Positions 56,356 through 64,000 of a stretch of DNA of 64,000 nt are shown one piece after another. Below the pieces are notes generated by a model. It saw only the letters and a program-made list of their open reading frames with translations. It searched no databases and was not told where the DNA came from. Position 1 is the stretch's first letter, and the number at the start of each line of letters is the position of its first letter. The stretch lies in assembly GCF_004363315.1 (NCBI RefSeq), contig NZ_SNYL01000002.1, positions 62,001 through 126,000 of the forward strand, given 5' to 3'. The position numbers were made by a program, and so were the translations under genes. This stretch comes from Tepidicella xavieri (GTDB lineage Bacteria; Pseudomonadota; Gammaproteobacteria; Burkholderiales; Burkholderiaceae_C).

Positions 56356-57720
56356 ATGAGCGTTCAGATCACCTTTCTCGGCGGCGCCGGTACCGTGACC
56401 GGCTCCAAGTTCCTCGTGCAGCACGAGGGCCAGCGTCTGCTGGTCGATTGCGGTCTGTTCCAGGGCTACAAACAGCTGCGGCTGCGCAACCGCACGCCGC
56501 TGCCGTTCGAGCCCAACCATCTGCAGGCCGTCATCCTCACCCACGCCCACCTGGACCACAGCGGCTACTTGCCGTTGCTGGTCAAGGAAGGCTTCAAGGG
56601 CAAGGCCTGGTGCACCCCCGGCACCCGCGACCTGTGCCAAATTCTGCTGCCCGACAGCGGGCATTTGCAAGAAGAAGACGCGGCCTTCGCCAACCGGCAC
56701 GGCTTTTCCAAGCACACCCCCGCCCTGCCGCTGTACACCGAGGAAGACGCGCTGCGCAGCCTCAAGCAACTCAAGGCCGTGGCGCCGCTGCGCGAATTCG
56801 AGCCGATTCGGGGCTGGAAGGCCCGCTTCTACGGCGCCGGCCACATCCTGGGGGCGTCGAGCGTGGCGCTGGAAGTCGGCGGCAAGCGGCTGCTGTTCTC
56901 GGGCGACCTGGGCCGCCCCGACGACCTCATCATGCTGCCGCCCGACCCGCCACCCGGCGCCGACGCGGTGATCGTCGAGTCCACCTACGGTGACCGCGAA
57001 CACCCCCGCGACAACCTGATCGACGAGCTCGCCCCCCTGCTGGACAAGGTGGCCGCCCGCGGAGGCACGGCGGTGGTGCCGGTGTTTGCGGTGGGCCGGG
57101 CGCAGGCGTTGCTGCACGCCATCGCAGAACTGAAAAAACAGCGGCGCCTGCCTCCATCGCTGCCCGTGTACTTGGACAGTCCCATGGCCATCCACAGCAC
57201 CGAAGCCTTCACGCGCCACCTGGGCGAACACCGGCTGAATGCCGCCGAGTGCAACGCCATGGCCAACGTCGCGAAAATGGTGCGCACGCCCGACGAGTCC
57301 AAGGCGATTGCCGCGCACCATGGCCCCAAAGTCATTCTGGCGGCCAGCGGCATGGCCACGGGCGGCCGGGTGTTGCACCATCTGGTGCAATACTTGGGGG
57401 ATCACCGCCACATGGTCATCCTGACCGGCTACCAGGCGCCGGGCACGCGCGGCGCCACACTGGCCAAAGGCAGCGGCACGGTCCGCATCCACGGGCAAGA
57501 CGTGGCCATCAAAGCCGAAGTGGCCCAGCTGCTGTCCTCCTCGGCCCATGCCGACGCAGGCCAGCTCATGCAATGGCTGCGCGCCATCCCGGGGCAGCCA
57601 CACCGGGCCTTCGTGGTCCACGGCGACCCGGAGGCCGCCGACTGCCTGCGCCGCCGCATCGAAAACGAACTGCGCTGGCACGCCATGGTGCCGGAGCACG
57701 GCTCCACCTGGGCGGTGTGA
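56356..57720 (+). CDS. Beta-CASP family metallo-beta-lactamase nuclease (RNA-specificity type)
   Basis: A 454-residue protein. The intact metal motif HAHLDH is at residues 63-68, with GAGHILGASSV and SGDLGRP supplying further ligands. The beta-CASP insert and C-terminal RNA-metabolising domain follow (ILAASGMATGGRVLHHL, TGYQAPGTRGATL, SSSAHADAGQLMQWL). Relatives are CPSF-type RNA endonucleases; bacterial members are of uncertain function. It starts 22 bases after dnaJ on the same strand and may be co-transcribed with the heat-shock genes. Confidence 0.9.
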   Translation: MSVQITFLGGAGTVTGSKFLVQHEGQRLLVDCGLFQGYKQLRLRNRTPLPFEPNHLQAVILTHAHLDHSGYLPLLVKEGFKGKAWCTPGTRDLCQILLPDSGHLQEEDAAFANRHGFSKHTPALPLYTEEDALRSLKQLKAVAPLREFEPIRGWKARFYGAGHILGASSVALEVGGKRLLFSGDLGRPDDLIMLPPDPPPGADAVIVESTYGDREHPRDNLIDELAPLLDKVAARGGTAVVPVFAVGRAQALLHAIAELKKQRRLPPSLPVYLDSPMAIHSTEAFTRHLGEHRLNAAECNAMANVAKMVRTPDESKAIAAHHGPKVILAASGMATGGRVLHHLVQYLGDHRHMVILTGYQAPGTRGATLAKGSGTVRIHGQDVAIKAEVAQLLSSSAHADAGQLMQWLRAIPGQPHRAFVVHGDPEAADCLRRRIENELRWHAMVPEHGSTWAV

Positions 57721-57723
57721 AAC

Positions 57724-59127
57724 TCAGCCGGCCCGCTTTGGGCCACAACGCCCCTGCAGAAAACGCCACAGGCGCTCGTCTTCGCTGAAGGCCACGTTGA
57801 AGCGTATCCAGGGGCTGGGCTGCAGGTCGGTGGTGAACAGGTGGCCGGGGCCGAGCAGGATGTCGTGCTCCGTGGCCTGATAGGCCAGTTCGGTGGCGTT
57901 GTCCACGCGCGGGTGCCGCGCCCACAGGAACATGCCGGCCTTGGGTTCGCAGAACAGCTCGAAGCCGTGCGCCTCCAGCTTTTCGGCCACGACCTGCTGG
58001 GCACGCGCCAGCCGCTCGCGCAGGCCACGCAGGTGCTTGCGCCAGCGCCCGTCGATCAATGCGCCATAGGTCAACCTTTCGGCAAATTCCGACGACGTGA
58101 GGCCCGAAATCATCTTGAGCTGGGCCAGGTCTTCGAGCACATCTGGGTGCGCCGCCACATAGCCCACGCGCAGGTTGGGCGACACCGTCTTGGAAAAGCT
58201 GCTAATGTACACCACCCGCTGGAGCTGGTCCAGGCTGGCGAGCGAGGGGCGCGGCTCCGGGTCCAGGTCGGCATAGATGTCGTTTTCCACCACGGTGAAC
58301 TGGTGGCGCTCGGCCAGTTGCACCACGCGATGCAGATGCGCCAGGCTGACCACCGAGCCGGTGGGACTTTGCAGCCGTGGCTGGGTGAAGAACACCTTGG
58401 GCGCGTGCATGCGCGCCAGGTCTTCCAGCGCGGCCAGGTCGTAGCCGTTGGGCGTGCGCGGCACCCCCACCAGCCGCGCCCCCAGAAAACGCAGCGAAAA
58501 CAACAGGTTCGGATAGCCCGGCTCGTCCACCAGCACCGTGTCGCCGGGCTGCACCAATCGCCGCGCCACCATGTCCATGGCCTGGCTGGAGCCGTTGGTC
58601 AGCAACACCTGCTCGGCATTGAGGGCGATTTCTTGCTCGGCCAGCATGTCGCGCACCAGCAGGCGCAGGGGCAACAACCCCTTGGGCTCGCCATAGCCGC
58701 CCAGGTCCACCGGGTCCGACGCCAGGCTGCGCAGGCTGCGACGCAACCCTTCTTCAAACAGCCAATCACCGGGCAGCCAGCCGCAGCCGGGTTTCAGGTC
58801 CAGGTTGCGGTTCTCGAACACGCGGCGCAGGTACCACATCGAATCGAAATGGTAATCCGCGCCGGCACGCCCGGCCACGCTGGCGGTCACCTCGCGGCGG
58901 CGCACGAAAAACCCCGAATGCGGGCGCGAAACGAAATAGCCCAGCGCCACCAGCCGGTCGTAGGCATCCACCACGGTGTACACGCTCACCCCGTGGGCAT
59001 GCGCGAACTGGCGAATCGACGGGGCCTTGGCCCCCGGCCGCAACGCGCCCGACTCGATCAGGCCCCGGAACCCTTCCACGATCTGAGTGACGAGCGGGGT
59101 GGCATCTTGCGGGTCGAGCGTGAACAT
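57724..59127 (-). CDS. MocR/GabR-type regulator (GntR helix-turn-helix fused to aminotransferase fold)
   Basis: A 467-residue protein. A GntR winged helix (residues ~8-75, GALRPGAKAPSIRQFAHAHGVSVYTVVDAYDRLVALGYFVSRPHSGFFV) is joined to a fold-type I aminotransferase-like domain. The PLP lysine is in YISSFSKTVSPNLRVGY near residue 312. MocR-type proteins bind PLP and amino acids and regulate transport or amine metabolism. It is divergent from gabT across 158 bases, which strongly suggests GabR-like control of that gene. The start at 59127 avoids 14 unsupported residues. Confidence 0.9.
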   Translation of the reverse strand: MFTLDPQDATPLVTQIVEGFRGLIESGALRPGAKAPSIRQFAHAHGVSVYTVVDAYDRLVALGYFVSRPHSGFFVRRREVTASVAGRAGADYHFDSMWYLRRVFENRNLDLKPGCGWLPGDWLFEEGLRRSLRSLASDPVDLGGYGEPKGLLPLRLLVRDMLAEQEIALNAEQVLLTNGSSQAMDMVARRLVQPGDTVLVDEPGYPNLLFSLRFLGARLVGVPRTPNGYDLAALEDLARMHAPKVFFTQPRLQSPTGSVVSLAHLHRVVQLAERHQFTVVENDIYADLDPEPRPSLASLDQLQRVVYISSFSKTVSPNLRVGYVAAHPDVLEDLAQLKMISGLTSSEFAERLTYGALIDGRWRKHLRGLRERLARAQQVVAEKLEAHGFELFCEPKAGMFLWARHPRVDNATELAYQATEHDILLGPGHLFTTDLQPSPWIRFNVAFSEDERLWRFLQGRCGPKRAG

Positions 59128-59143
59128 GTCAGGATGAGGGTTG

Positions 59144-59186
59144 TACTGTATCGGTCGGCCAGGCTGCACAGTGTGTCGGCCGCTGC
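59144..59186. promoter_or_regulatory. Possible GabR-type operator repeats in the divergent gap
   Basis: Two related segments in tandem, at 59144-59166 and 59168-59186, share ACTGT/CAGTGT-like and TCGGCC-GCTGC elements. MocR regulators typically bind direct repeats upstream of their target. The match is imperfect. Confidence 0.3.
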
Positions 59187-59285
59187 CGCCTGTCTGTATA
59201 TGTTAACGAGGTGCCTCCACCGCCTACAGTGCAGACTCGGCCCCGCGCACCCGCGCCTGGGCGCCCCATTTTCAGGAGCCTGACC

Positions 59286-60593
59286 ATGCACCGCGACCCC
59301 CAACTCACCGAAGCCAAGACCAACGCCACGCTGATGGCCCGCCGCCGCGCCGCCCTGCCCGCCGGCCTGGGCCAGACTTACGAGGTCTTTGCCGACCATG
59401 CCGAAGGCGCCGAGATCTGGGACGTCGAAGGCCGCCGCTACATCGACTTTGCCGGCGGCATCGCCGTGCTCAACACCGGCCACCGCCACCCCAAGATCGT
59501 CGAGGCCGTCAAAGCCCAGCTCGACAAGGTGCACCACACCTGCTTCCAGGTGCTGGCCTACGAGCCCTATGTCGAGCTGGCCGAGCGCCTCATCGCCAAG
59601 GCGCCGGGCCACTTCGCCAAGAAAGCCTTCTTCCTGTCCACCGGGGCCGAGGCGGTGGAAAACGCCATCAAAATCGCGCGCGCCGCCACTCAGCGGCAAG
59701 CAGTGATTGCCTTCGGCGGTGGCTTCCACGGCCGTACCTTGCTGGGCATGGCGCTGACCGGCAAGGTGGCGCCGTACAAGGCGGGCTTTGGCCCCTTCCC
59801 GGCCGAGATCTACCACGCCGAATACCCCAACCCGCTGCACGGCATCAGCGTGGCCGACGCCCTGCGCTCGGTGGAGCACATCTTCAAATACGACGTGGAG
59901 CCGCAGCGCGTGGCCGCCATCATCCTGGAGCCGGTGCAAGGCGAAGGCGGCTTCTACGTGGCCCCGCGCGAATTCGCCCAGGCGCTGCGCACGCTGTGCG
60001 ACCAGCACGGCATCGTGCTGATCGCCGACGAGGTGCAAACCGGCGCCGGCCGCACCGGCACCTGGCTGGCCTGCGAACAGTGGGGCGTGGCGCCCGACCT
60101 CATCACCATGGCCAAGAGCATGGCGGGGGGCTTCCCCCTGTCCGCGGTCATTGGCAAGGCCGAGATCATGGACAAGCCCCTGCCCGGCGGCCTGGGCGGC
60201 ACCTACGCCGGCAACCCGCTGGCCTGTGCCGCCGCGCTGGCCGTGCTGGACGTGTTCGAGGAAGACAACCTGCTGGAGCGCTCCCGCGCCGTGGGCGAGC
60301 GCCTGACAGCCGGCTTGCGCGCCCTGGCGCAACAGCACCCCGAGATTCAGGACGTGCGCGGCCTGGGCGCGATGGTGGCCATCGAGCTGTTCGACAGCGG
60401 CGACCACAGCAAGCCCGCCGCTGAACTCACCAAGCGCATGTGCGCCGAAGCGCTCAAGCGCGGGCTGGTGCTGCTGTCGTGCGGCGTGTATGCCAACGTC
60501 ATCCGCATCCTGGTGCCCCTGACCGCCAGCGATGCGCTGCTGGACGAGGGCCTGGCCATCATGGGCGAATCGCTGAAGGCGGCCAAGGGTTGA
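59286..60593 (+). CDS. gabT: 4-aminobutyrate-2-oxoglutarate transaminase
   Basis: A 435-residue class III aminotransferase starting MHRDPQLTEAKTNATLMARR. Family marks are FFLSTGAEAVENAIKIARA, AFGGGFHGRTLLGMALTGK, EPVQGEGGFY, LIADEVQTGAGRTGTWLACE and the PLP-lysine segment TMAKSMAGGFPLSAVIGK. It converts GABA (or the related 5-aminovalerate) and 2-oxoglutarate to succinate semialdehyde and glutamate. The succinate-semialdehyde dehydrogenase gene (gabD) is not in the window. The divergent MocR/GabR-like gene probably controls it. Confidence 0.9.
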   Translation: MHRDPQLTEAKTNATLMARRRAALPAGLGQTYEVFADHAEGAEIWDVEGRRYIDFAGGIAVLNTGHRHPKIVEAVKAQLDKVHHTCFQVLAYEPYVELAERLIAKAPGHFAKKAFFLSTGAEAVENAIKIARAATQRQAVIAFGGGFHGRTLLGMALTGKVAPYKAGFGPFPAEIYHAEYPNPLHGISVADALRSVEHIFKYDVEPQRVAAIILEPVQGEGGFYVAPREFAQALRTLCDQHGIVLIADEVQTGAGRTGTWLACEQWGVAPDLITMAKSMAGGFPLSAVIGKAEIMDKPLPGGLGGTYAGNPLACAAALAVLDVFEEDNLLERSRAVGERLTAGLRALAQQHPEIQDVRGLGAMVAIELFDSGDHSKPAAELTKRMCAEALKRGLVLLSCGVYANVIRILVPLTASDALLDEGLAIMGESLKAAKG

Positions 60594-60613
60594 CGGACGG
60601 GGCCATGCGCCCC

Positions 60614-60997
60614 TCAAGCCAGCGCAATGATCTGATTCAACACCCCGCAAACCTCCTGAAAAGCGGCCGCTGGCAGCCGCTTCATGGGGTGGGGGCTGGC
60701 TTGGCGTACCCGCCAATCAAAAGACTTGGGTTGGTGACACAGCACATAGCTGGTTTTACCGGCTTTCGGGCCACCGGCTTGCCCCGCCACCACCGCAAAG
60801 GGGTTGTCGGCGTTGTAGGCGGCGGTGGTCATGGGCAGCCCGATCACCAATGACGTACGCTCATTGAATGCCTTGGGCGACAGCACCAGGAAGGGATGCA
60901 CATCACGCATTTCGCGCCCGGCCTGGGGGTTGCAATCTATCCAGATGATGTCTTGCCTGTCCGGGACCCATGGCGGCGCCGCGGCTCGGCGCGTCAC
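60614..60997 (-). CDS. MazF/PemK-like toxin (mRNA interferase)
   Basis: About 127 residues with the MazF/PemK fold: VPDRQDIIWIDCNPQAGREMRDVHPFLVLSPKAFNERTSLVIGLPMTT, then KTSYVLCHQPKSFDWRVR. The start GTG at 60997 overlaps the antitoxin stop (GTGA), the usual coupling of such pairs; a GTG one codon earlier is also possible. Relatives cut mRNA at short sequences and slow growth. The central catalytic Arg and Thr/Ser motifs (GREMRDVHP and LPMTT) look intact. Confidence 0.87.
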   Translation of the reverse strand: MTRRAAAPPWVPDRQDIIWIDCNPQAGREMRDVHPFLVLSPKAFNERTSLVIGLPMTTAAYNADNPFAVVAGQAGGPKAGKTSYVLCHQPKSFDWRVRQASPHPMKRLPAAAFQEVCGVLNQIIALA

Positions 60998-61245
60998 CAC
61001 TTTTCAGCCCCCACCGGGGCAGTGCGCATGGCTTCGCCGCCATGCCGCACCGGGTCAAACCGCTGCAAACGCGCCTCCAGCGACAATCTATCCGCGGGCA
61101 GAGGCTCAATCACCACCCTGCCCTGCTCCACACGGATGCGCACCTGCTGGTCGGCATGCAAATGCGCCGCCTTGGCGACCGCCTGCGGCAGGCGCACCCC
61201 CAAACTGTTCCCCCAGTGCTTGATCGACAAAACCGCTTCAGACAT
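60994..61245 (-). CDS. MazE/PemI-like antitoxin (AbrB type)
   Basis: An 83-residue protein. The N-terminal swapped-hairpin AbrB domain reads VLSIKHWGNSLGVRLPQAVAKAAHLHADQQVRI, with DNA contact through the GNSLGVRLP loop. A charged C-terminal tail of about 30 residues should wrap the toxin. It is the first gene of the pair, and an inverted repeat for autoregulation lies 12 bases upstream. Confidence 0.9.
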   Translation of the reverse strand: MSEAVLSIKHWGNSLGVRLPQAVAKAAHLHADQQVRIRVEQGRVVIEPLPADRLSLEARLQRFDPVRHGGEAMRTAPVGAEKW

Positions 61246-61257
61246 GACTGACCCTTT

Positions 61258-61278
61258 TGTTTATACAAAGTATAAACA
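61258..61278. promoter_or_regulatory. Autoregulatory operator of the toxin-antitoxin pair
   Basis: A perfect inverted repeat TGTTTATAC-AAA-GTATAAACA, 9-base arms with a 3-base centre. It is 13 bases upstream of the antitoxin ATG and includes TATA-like sequences that can serve as a -10 box, so binding would block transcription. Confidence 0.7.
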
Positions 61279-61339
61279 CTTACCGGATGTCGGTCAAATC
61301 CTTGTGCGGCCAGCCGCGAAAAACGCAGGCCACCAGTGG

Positions 61340-63328
61340 TCAATGGCTACCGCCGGCCCCCACCGCCTGTGCTTCGGCTTCTTGCGCCAAATACACCCAG
61401 TCCACAATGTCGTCGCTGGGTGTGTAGCCGGCCACCAGCTGCTGCAGCATCAGGCGGATCAGGCCCACATCGTTCGCATTCAGCGCCAGCTCCAGTGCGC
61501 GGAGTTTGCCCTCCAATTCGGCCCAGGGGATGAAATCCTCGTGGGCTTTCATGATGCGGGGGTGGGCCGTGGGCTGGGGATTGTCGCCAATCAGCAGCTC
61601 CTCGTAGAGCTTTTCGCCGGGGCGCAGTCCGGTGATGGCAATCTCGATGTCGCCTTCCGGGTTCTGCTCGTCTTTCACCGTCAGGCCCGAGAGTTCGACC
61701 ATGCGCCGCGCCAGGTCCATGATCTTCACGGGCTGGCCCATGTCGAGCACGAACACATCACCGCCCTTGGCCATGGCGCCGGCCTGGATCACCAGTTGCG
61801 CCGCTTCCGGGATGGTCATGAAGTAGCGCGTGACTTCCGGGTGCGTGAGGGTGATAGGTCCACCATCGCGGATCTGCTGGCGGAATTTGGGCACCACCGA
61901 GCCGGATGAACCCAACACGTTGCCAAAGCGAACCATGCTGAACCTCGTGCTGCCCGTCACGCACATGCCGGCCTGGGTGGCGGCAAGGGCCTGCAGCGCC
62001 ATTTCGGCCAGGCGTTTGCTGGCGCCCATCACGTTGGTGGGGCGCACGGCCTTGTCCGTGCTGATGAGCACAAAGTCGCTCACGCCGTTTTCTGCGGCGG
62101 CCTGGGCGGTGCGCAGCGTGCCCAACACGTTGTTCTTGATGCCCGCTGCCGGGTTGTGCTCCACCAGCGGCACGTGCTTGTAGGCGGCGGCGTGGTACAC
62201 CGTGTCCGGGTGCCAGGTGGACATGATCTCGCGCATTCGGTCGTCGTCCTGCACCGAGGCCAGCAGGGGCACCAGCACCGGTGGCATGGCACCGTCCAGC
62301 CCAGCCAGCTTCTCTTCAAGTTCCTGGTGAATCGCGTACAGGGCAAATTCGCTCTGCTCAATCAGCAGCAGCTTGGCGGGGCCCACCGCCAGAATCTGGC
62401 GGCACAGCTCGCTGCCAATGGAGCCGCCCGCTCCGGTCACCAGCACCACTTTGCCGGTGATGTTTTTGGCCAGCAGGATGTGGTTGGGTGCCACCGGCTC
62501 GCGGCCGAGCAGGTCGTCGATATCCAGCTCGTGCAAGTCCGAAATGCTCACCTTGCCCTGGGCCAGGTCGGTCACGCTGGGCAAGGTGCGCACCGCTACG
62601 TGTGCGTTGCGAATCTGGCTCAGGATCTCGTTACGGCGGCGGCGCGAGACACTGGGCGTGGCCAACAACACAGTGCGCACGCCCTGCGTCTCAACCAGCC
62701 CCCGCAAGTCCATCGGGCTGTGTATCGGCAAACCATCCAGTACATGCCCATGCAGGCGATCGTCGTCATCCAAAAAGGCCACGACCCGCATCTCATGGCC
62801 GTGGGCCATCGCCTGTGCCAATTGCCGGCCTGCTTGTCCCGCACCGTAGATCACCGCCTTGGGCAAGTTCATTCGCTGAAAAATGTTCTGGTACAGGCCG
62901 CCCAACCAATAGCGCGCCAGCGCGCGCGAGGCGCCTACTGCCAACAGCAGAAGCAAGGGTTGGATGATGCCCACACTACGCGGCACACCAGGCAGCCCTA
63001 TGGCCGTCACCACCGACGCATACAGCAGACCATACAGGGCAAAGGCCCGCAGCACCATCTGCATCGCCGCCGTGCCCGAGTAACGGAAGATCACCCGGTA
63101 AAACCCATGCGTGATGAACAGCGGCAAGGCGATGAGCCACGAGGCTGCTATCGCCCACATGGGCTGGAATAAGCCTTCGCCTGATAAACGCACCCACTCA
63201 TCCAGACGCAGGTAAAACGCGATCCAAACGGTGATGACGATCAAGCAGGCATCCACGGCCAGCACGAACGCGCGCTTGGCAGGGCGTGGCAGGGCCAGCA
63301 AGGGAAGCGCCAGTTTTGTCAGCGGCAT
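61340..63328 (-). CDS. Membrane-bound nucleoside-diphosphate-sugar 4,6-dehydratase (CapD/WbpM/PglF family)
   Basis: A 662-residue protein. Four N-terminal membrane segments (~20-130) precede a first Rossmann region (VIYGAGQAGRQLAQAMAHG) and the catalytic SDR domain (VVLVTGAGGSIGSELCRQIL, about residue 290). The catalytic segment ISTDKAVRPTNVMGASKRLAE shows the family's replacement of the SDR tyrosine by methionine. Such enzymes make 4-keto-6-deoxy sugars from UDP-GlcNAc or related donors for O-antigen, capsule or glycoproteins. The next gene is a WecA-like transferase on the same strand, 3 bases upstream. Confidence 0.92.
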   Translation of the reverse strand: MPLTKLALPLLALPRPAKRAFVLAVDACLIVITVWIAFYLRLDEWVRLSGEGLFQPMWAIAASWLIALPLFITHGFYRVIFRYSGTAAMQMVLRAFALYGLLYASVVTAIGLPGVPRSVGIIQPLLLLLAVGASRALARYWLGGLYQNIFQRMNLPKAVIYGAGQAGRQLAQAMAHGHEMRVVAFLDDDDRLHGHVLDGLPIHSPMDLRGLVETQGVRTVLLATPSVSRRRRNEILSQIRNAHVAVRTLPSVTDLAQGKVSISDLHELDIDDLLGREPVAPNHILLAKNITGKVVLVTGAGGSIGSELCRQILAVGPAKLLLIEQSEFALYAIHQELEEKLAGLDGAMPPVLVPLLASVQDDDRMREIMSTWHPDTVYHAAAYKHVPLVEHNPAAGIKNNVLGTLRTAQAAAENGVSDFVLISTDKAVRPTNVMGASKRLAEMALQALAATQAGMCVTGSTRFSMVRFGNVLGSSGSVVPKFRQQIRDGGPITLTHPEVTRYFMTIPEAAQLVIQAGAMAKGGDVFVLDMGQPVKIMDLARRMVELSGLTVKDEQNPEGDIEIAITGLRPGEKLYEELLIGDNPQPTAHPRIMKAHEDFIPWAELEGKLRALELALNANDVGLIRLMLQQLVAGYTPSDDIVDWVYLAQEAEAQAVGAGGSH

Positions 63329-63331
63329 GTA

Positions 63332-64000
63332 TTAGCTCCTCACGCGCTGATCGTCGGGCAACCAAGAGTCGGGCCTGCCGCCCCCCAACCACAAAACCGC
63401 CAACACCAACGGCAAATAGGCAGCCACCACAAACGCCACCGACCCGGCCGGCCATTGCACACACGCCCAGGCCCAAGGCGCGAGCCACAGCCCATTGATT
63501 GCAGCCACGAGCAAGGTCACCGCGCGATGCCCCGCCTTGCGGCCACCCTGCCACCGCCGGGACAAGCGTTGGTAGGCATGGCTGCGATGCGCTTCATACC
63601 AACGCTCCCCGCGCAGCATGCGGGTGAGTAGGGTAACGGTTGCATCGGTCACAAAAACAGCCGCCAGCACCAGCCAGGCCGCGTAACTCAACCAACCGGC
63701 TTGAACGGAAAGCAGCGCCAGCGCGAACACCATGAACGCCAGCCAGGTGCTGCCCACATCGCCCATGAAGATTTTGGCGGGCGGCCAATTAAGCAGCAAA
63801 AAGCCAACCGTTGCTGCTGCCACGCACAGCATCCACATCCAAACGGGACTGTGAACCGCCTGCGGCTCGGCCCACAGCACCAGCACCGCACCGGCCAGCA
63901 ACATGAAGATAGCCTGCATCCCGGCAATGCCGTCGATACCGTCCATGAAATTGAACAGGTTGATCCACCACACGCCAGCCAGCAGCAACAGCCCAAACAG
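63332..64000 (-). CDS. WecA/WbpL-like undecaprenyl-phosphate glycosyl-1-phosphate transferase (partial)
   Basis: The carboxy-terminal ~222 residues of an MraY/WecA-family membrane enzyme; its start lies beyond 64000. Conserved motifs are NFMDGIDGIAGMQA and FMGDVGSTWLAFMVFAL, both known to bind metal and substrate. The late TLLTRMLRGERWYEAHRSHAYQRL is typical of the WbpL/WecA branch. The protein attaches the first sugar phosphate to undecaprenyl phosphate at the inner membrane. With the CapD-like gene it marks the edge of a surface-polysaccharide locus. Confidence 0.9.
   Translation of the reverse strand: MFGLLLLAGVWWINLFNFMDGIDGIAGMQAIFMLLAGAVLVLWAEPQAVHSPVWMWMLCVAAATVGFLLLNWPPAKIFMGDVGSTWLAFMVFALALLSVQAGWLSYAAWLVLAAVFVTDATVTLLTRMLRGERWYEAHRSHAYQRLSRRWQGGRKAGHRAVTLLVAAINGLWLAPWAWACVQWPAGSVAFVVAAYLPLVLAVLWLGGGRPDSWLPDDQRVRS

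Overview
The window is high-GC DNA with tightly packed genes on both strands and no prophage, insertion sequence or CRISPR array. Protein families and gene order point to a betaproteobacterium of the order Burkholderiales, most likely Comamonadaceae. The supporting signs are the EarP/Arg32-type EF-P pair, a phasin gene with PHB-type operators, the hupB-tRNA-Val-ppiD order, and a protocatechuate 4,5-cleavage cluster in the order known from Comamonas (pmdEFDABC). No gene-free stretch exceeds about 260 bases.

Region 1 (1-11.5 kb) is housekeeping: cutA, tRNA-His, ppiD, tRNA-Val, hupB, a tartrate/D-malate dehydrogenase, an EamA permease, pgsA, uvrC, earP with its substrate efp, an AEC permease and a LOG-family protein. 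Region 2 (11.5-17.1 kb) is a complete seven-gene Mrp-type cation/proton antiporter operon, read leftwards with mostly 4-base overlaps. Region 3 (17.1-24.7 kb) holds rmuC, a 2-hydroxyacid dehydrogenase, a nitroreductase, a thioesterase overlapping a histone-deacetylase-family gene, a phasin, an iron-binding-protein-like gene and a short-chain dehydrogenase. Two copies of one ACGT-rich palindrome sit in front of the nitroreductase and the dehydrogenase. Region 4 (24.7-30.8 kb) is a GGDEF cyclase gene, dnaG and rpoD.

Region 5 (30.8-41 kb) is aromatic catabolism. A stand-alone second LigAB-type ring-cleavage dioxygenase has its own divergent LysR gene. Next to it lies the protocatechuate 4,5-cleavage operon (ligJ-ligK-ligI-ligA-ligB-ligC), a ModA-like binding protein and a second LysR gene. 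Together these enzymes carry protocatechuate to pyruvate and oxaloacetate, except that no oxalomesaconate tautomerase is visible. Region 6 (41-50.8 kb) is a second, less familiar catabolic locus: a beta-hydroxyacid-dehydrogenase-like gene and a TRAP transporter, then fumarylacetoacetase, DUF2783, a flavin monooxygenase, a VOC protein and an unusual metallo-beta-lactamase-fold protein, with a divergent IclR regulator. This is my best candidate for an undescribed pathway.

Region 7 (50.8-60.6 kb) has an enoyl-CoA-hydratase-family gene lacking the usual glutamates, a MarR regulator, grpE-dnaK-dnaJ with sigma-32-like promoters, a beta-CASP nuclease, and a divergent GabR-like regulator/gabT pair. 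Region 8 (60.6-64 kb) is a MazEF-type toxin-antitoxin pair with an operator palindrome, followed by the edge of a surface-polysaccharide locus: a CapD-like dehydratase and a truncated WecA/WbpL-like transferase.

All calls are from reading the sequence and translations; no database search was run.
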